A DNA stretch of 6,333 nucleotides, taken from assembly GCA_003162255.1 (NCBI GenBank), contig PMMJ01000426.1, positions 1 to 6,333 on the forward strand, given 5' to 3'. Position numbers and translations under genes: made by a program. The stretch is from Acidobacteriaceae bacterium. GTDB taxonomy: Bacteria > Acidobacteriota > Terriglobia > Terriglobales > Acidobacteriaceae. Below, one piece after another: positions 5,934 through 6,333 of the stretch. How positions within the stretch are numbered: position 1 is the first letter of the stretch; each line of letters begins with the position of its first letter. The notes below the pieces were generated by a model that did no database searches, was not told the DNA's origin, and saw nothing but the letters and a program-made list of their open reading frames with translations.

Positions 5934-6333
5934 GGATGCGATCAGGTCCGGGCCAGCGAACCACAGCGGCGTATCAGACTTGAGATAGTTGTTCCCGATG
6001 TTCTGGGTGACCTCGTTGTACACGGTGCGCACGGGCAGGATGTCGTTATCGGGCTGCACGAGGGCAAAGAACAGGCGCCGCCCCCACATCGCAGGCTTAA
6101 AGCAGCCTTTAAGAGAGACGCTTTTCAGGAATCTACGTACATTCTCCGTAACATCGTCAAAGCTCACACGCTTGGCCGTCAGAACATCGAACAAACCAAG
6201 GAGAGCGCAGCAGCTTGGATATTCGCTGGTAAAATCCACCGGGACGACGGGCACATCCGCACAGCGTATACGGGTTTCGGAGCGACCGCCATAGTAGCTC
6301 TGCATGGCGATGCCGAGTATTTCGTCAGGGACG
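5934..6333 (-). pseudogene. Fragment of a family-B DNA-polymerase-like protein, 3' end lost, 5' end outside window
   Basis: The minus-strand frame is open from the right edge. It reads GIAMQSYYGGRSETRI, then VVPVDFTSEYPSCCALLG (DFTSEYPS at 6236-6213), later FFALVQPDNDILPVR, and finally SDTPLWFAGPDLIAS near 5934. The DFTSEYPS string matches motif A of family B DNA polymerases (DxxSLYPS), where the first Asp binds catalytic metal; Leu is replaced by Glu. It resembles a group of polymerase-like bacterial proteins of unknown role that I recall. Past 5934 the frame continues only as the antisense of the McrB-like fragment to a stop at 5775, so the polymerase C-terminus (motifs B and C region) is missing. 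The residue run has no internal stops. Whether it belonged to the Cas1 module, as in casposons, cannot be told from this window. Confidence 0.6.

Noticed and set aside
5989..6294. Plus-strand 101-aa frame opposite the polymerase-like fragment
   Set aside because: The minus strand carries motif A and other recognisable segments; this frame is its shadow.

Overview
The window looks like an accessory region of a moderately GC-rich environmental bacterium. The protein families resemble those I associate with soil lineages such as Acidobacteriota, but this is recollection and the sequence alone does not settle the lineage. There is no rRNA, tRNA, CRISPR array, cas2 or effector cas gene in the window.

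Left part (1-3966), mostly minus strand. A plus-strand fragment encoding a one-helix membrane peptide (3-305) runs in from the left edge. It faces the end of a three-gene minus-strand module, which reads in transcription order: a 43-aa ribbon-helix-helix protein (3931-3800), a Cas1-family integrase with a C-terminal Cys4 zinc ribbon and helix-turn-helix (3731-2196), and a 579-aa protein combining a PD-(D/E)XK-like nuclease motif with a DUF2075-type P-loop helicase (2116-377). Gaps are 68 and 79 nt, so co-transcription is likely. A good sigma70-like promoter sits directly before the GTG of the first gene, suggesting a leaderless mRNA. A perfect 10-bp tandem repeat lies across the -35 and spacer and is a natural operator candidate for the ribbon-helix-helix protein. 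The helicase appears to lack, in frame, the block that carries a conserved late helicase motif in relatives I remember.

Middle part (3967-5185), plus strand. Beyond a divergent control region containing a 15-bp palindrome lie a 260-aa unrecognised protein with a W-rich N-terminus and an HTH-like C-terminus, a 49-aa small ORF in the same frame, and a strong rho-independent terminator.

Right part (5186-6333). A small HTH protein with a good ribosome binding site is followed by a fragment of an McrB-like AAA ATPase N-terminal region, broken at both ends. This abuts, tail to tail, a 3'-truncated fragment of a family-B-DNA-polymerase-like protein that enters from the right edge. The pattern is a rearranged defence or mobile-element graveyard.

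Working idea: ribbon-helix-helix, Cas1-Zn-HTH and nuclease-helicase form a CRISPR-independent Cas1 module, either a casposase-like integrase with helper enzyme or a solo-Cas1 system. This is inference from domain content and gene order.
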